Of a stretch of 64,000 nt of DNA, positions 63,482-64,000 are shown piece by piece. Source of the stretch: Pseudogulbenkiania subflava DSM 22618 (GTDB lineage Bacteria > Pseudomonadota > Gammaproteobacteria > Burkholderiales > Chromobacteriaceae); contig NZ_FXAG01000021.1 of NCBI RefSeq assembly GCF_900177275.1, positions 1 through 64,000 on the forward strand, written 5' to 3'. A model generated the notes under the pieces. The model ran no database searches, was not told the origin of the DNA, and was given only the letters and a program-made list of their open reading frames with translations. Each line of letters starts with the position of its first letter. Position 1 is the stretch's first letter. The position numbers and the translations under genes are program-made.

Positions 63482-64000
63482 ATGATGAAGAAGAAACAAC
63501 TGATTGCCGCTCTGGCGCTGGGCATGACCTCGTTTGCCTACGCCGATGTCACGCTCTACGGCCGTATCCACATGGACCTGGAAAGTACCAAGGCGGGTAC
63601 GACCGAGTCGCCGTCGCTGACCAAGGTGCAGAACGATGCCTCGCGTATCGGCTTCAAGGGCAGTGAGGACCTGGGGAACGGCCTGAAGGCGATCTGGCAG
63701 GTGGAGTCGGGCGTGTCGGTCGATGCCGGCGGCGGCACCTGGGCCTCGCGCGAGAGCTTCCTGGGTTTGAGCGACGCCACCTTCGGCACCCTGAAAGCCG
63801 GTAACTTCCTGGTGCCTTACGACGATCTGCACTACATCGCCGGCAACAACTTCCAGCAGGGCACCGGTATTTCCAACGATGCCGCGATGTGGGCCAACGG
63901 CGGCGATCTCAAGACCGGCGGCTTCGATACGCGCCTGGGCAACTCGATCAGTTACCAGACTCCGAAGTACAAGGGCTTCAGCTCGCGCATCCAGTATTCG
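63482..64000 (+). CDS. outer-membrane porin, 5' part (cut by window end)
   Basis: 173 codons of a beta-proteobacterial porin without a stop codon before the window edge. It has a signal peptide (MMKKKQLIAALALGMTSFAYA), mature DVTLYGRIHMDLES, SRIGFKGSEDLGNGLKAIWQVE, and ESFLGLSDATFGTLKAGN. AGGAGA precedes the start; ATG 63485 is an alternative one codon later. It differs clearly from the porin at 18510-19643. Its position next to a PcaR-type regulator suggests uptake of aromatic or quinate-type acids, which is an inference. Confidence 0.9.
   Translation, partial: MMKKKQLIAALALGMTSFAYADVTLYGRIHMDLESTKAGTTESPSLTKVQNDASRIGFKGSEDLGNGLKAIWQVESGVSVDAGGGTWASRESFLGLSDATFGTLKAGNFLVPYDDLHYIAGNNFQQGTGISNDAAMWANGGDLKTGGFDTRLGNSISYQTPKYKGFSSRIQYS

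Overview
This is a contiguous piece of a high-G+C Gram-negative chromosome. It carries Bam/Skp and lipid A genes, general porins, a DUF3579 gene and a DUF2788 gene, and the order tig-clpP-clpX-lon-hupB and rpsB-tsf-pyrH-frr-uppS-cdsA-dxr-rseP-bamA-skp-lpxD-fabZ-lpxA-lpxB-rnhB. Together these point to Betaproteobacteria, most likely Neisseriales and probably a Chromobacteriaceae-type organism. That placement is inferred from gene content; no database search was possible. I see no insertion sequence, prophage or CRISPR array.

Layout. 1-12 kb: tRNA-Val, accA, tilS, a Bax-inhibitor-like membrane protein, tRNA-Leu, then the protein quality-control block (tig, clpP, clpX, lon), hupB, tRNA-Val, tRNA-Asp and ppiD. 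12-24.9 kb: sodB, a flavoprotein, dnaB, a thioredoxin-like ferredoxin with an alpha/beta hydrolase, an orphan NodI-like ABC ATPase, map, a porin, DUF3579, dinG and a PLP amino acid decarboxylase. 25-32 kb: argF and argG separated by a strongly structured leader, a small DUF2788 protein, the rpe-SDR-gph-trpE run on the minus strand, and apaG. 32-40.8 kb: an Atm1-like exporter, pepD, nudC, a YbdK-type ligase, a CPA2 antiporter, mtfA and small membrane proteins. 40.8-55.7 kb: the long conserved translation, isoprenoid and envelope cluster from rpsB to rnhB, followed by a DNA glycosylase. 56-58.5 kb: mobB, moeA and a 2Fe-2S ferredoxin. 58.5-64 kb: an accessory, partly decayed catabolic region. It holds stubs of a carboxymuconolactone decarboxylase gene and an aldehyde dehydrogenase gene, a frameshifted GntR regulator, an HPPD-like protein, a dehydroshikimate-dehydratase-like TIM barrel, a PcaR-type IclR regulator and the 5' part of a second porin.

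Most unusual signals. (1) The 11-mer GGTTGGCCGAA occurs exactly 12 times on the two strands, where well under one is expected. It lies in several reading frames and once as an inverted pair forming a terminator. It resembles the DNA uptake sequences of Neisseriaceae and may be an undescribed dialect. (2) The HPPD-like and TIM-barrel domains that are fused in QuiC1-type dehydroshikimate dehydratases are here separate genes in reversed order, and the HPPD-like part appears to have lost two metal-ligand histidines. A shared operator-like sequence lies upstream of this pair and of the second porin. (3) About 200 nt of nested inverted repeats precede argG. (4) Several perfect terminator hairpins sit inside or directly against start regions (accA/tilS, tRNA-Asp/ppiD, skp/lpxD).
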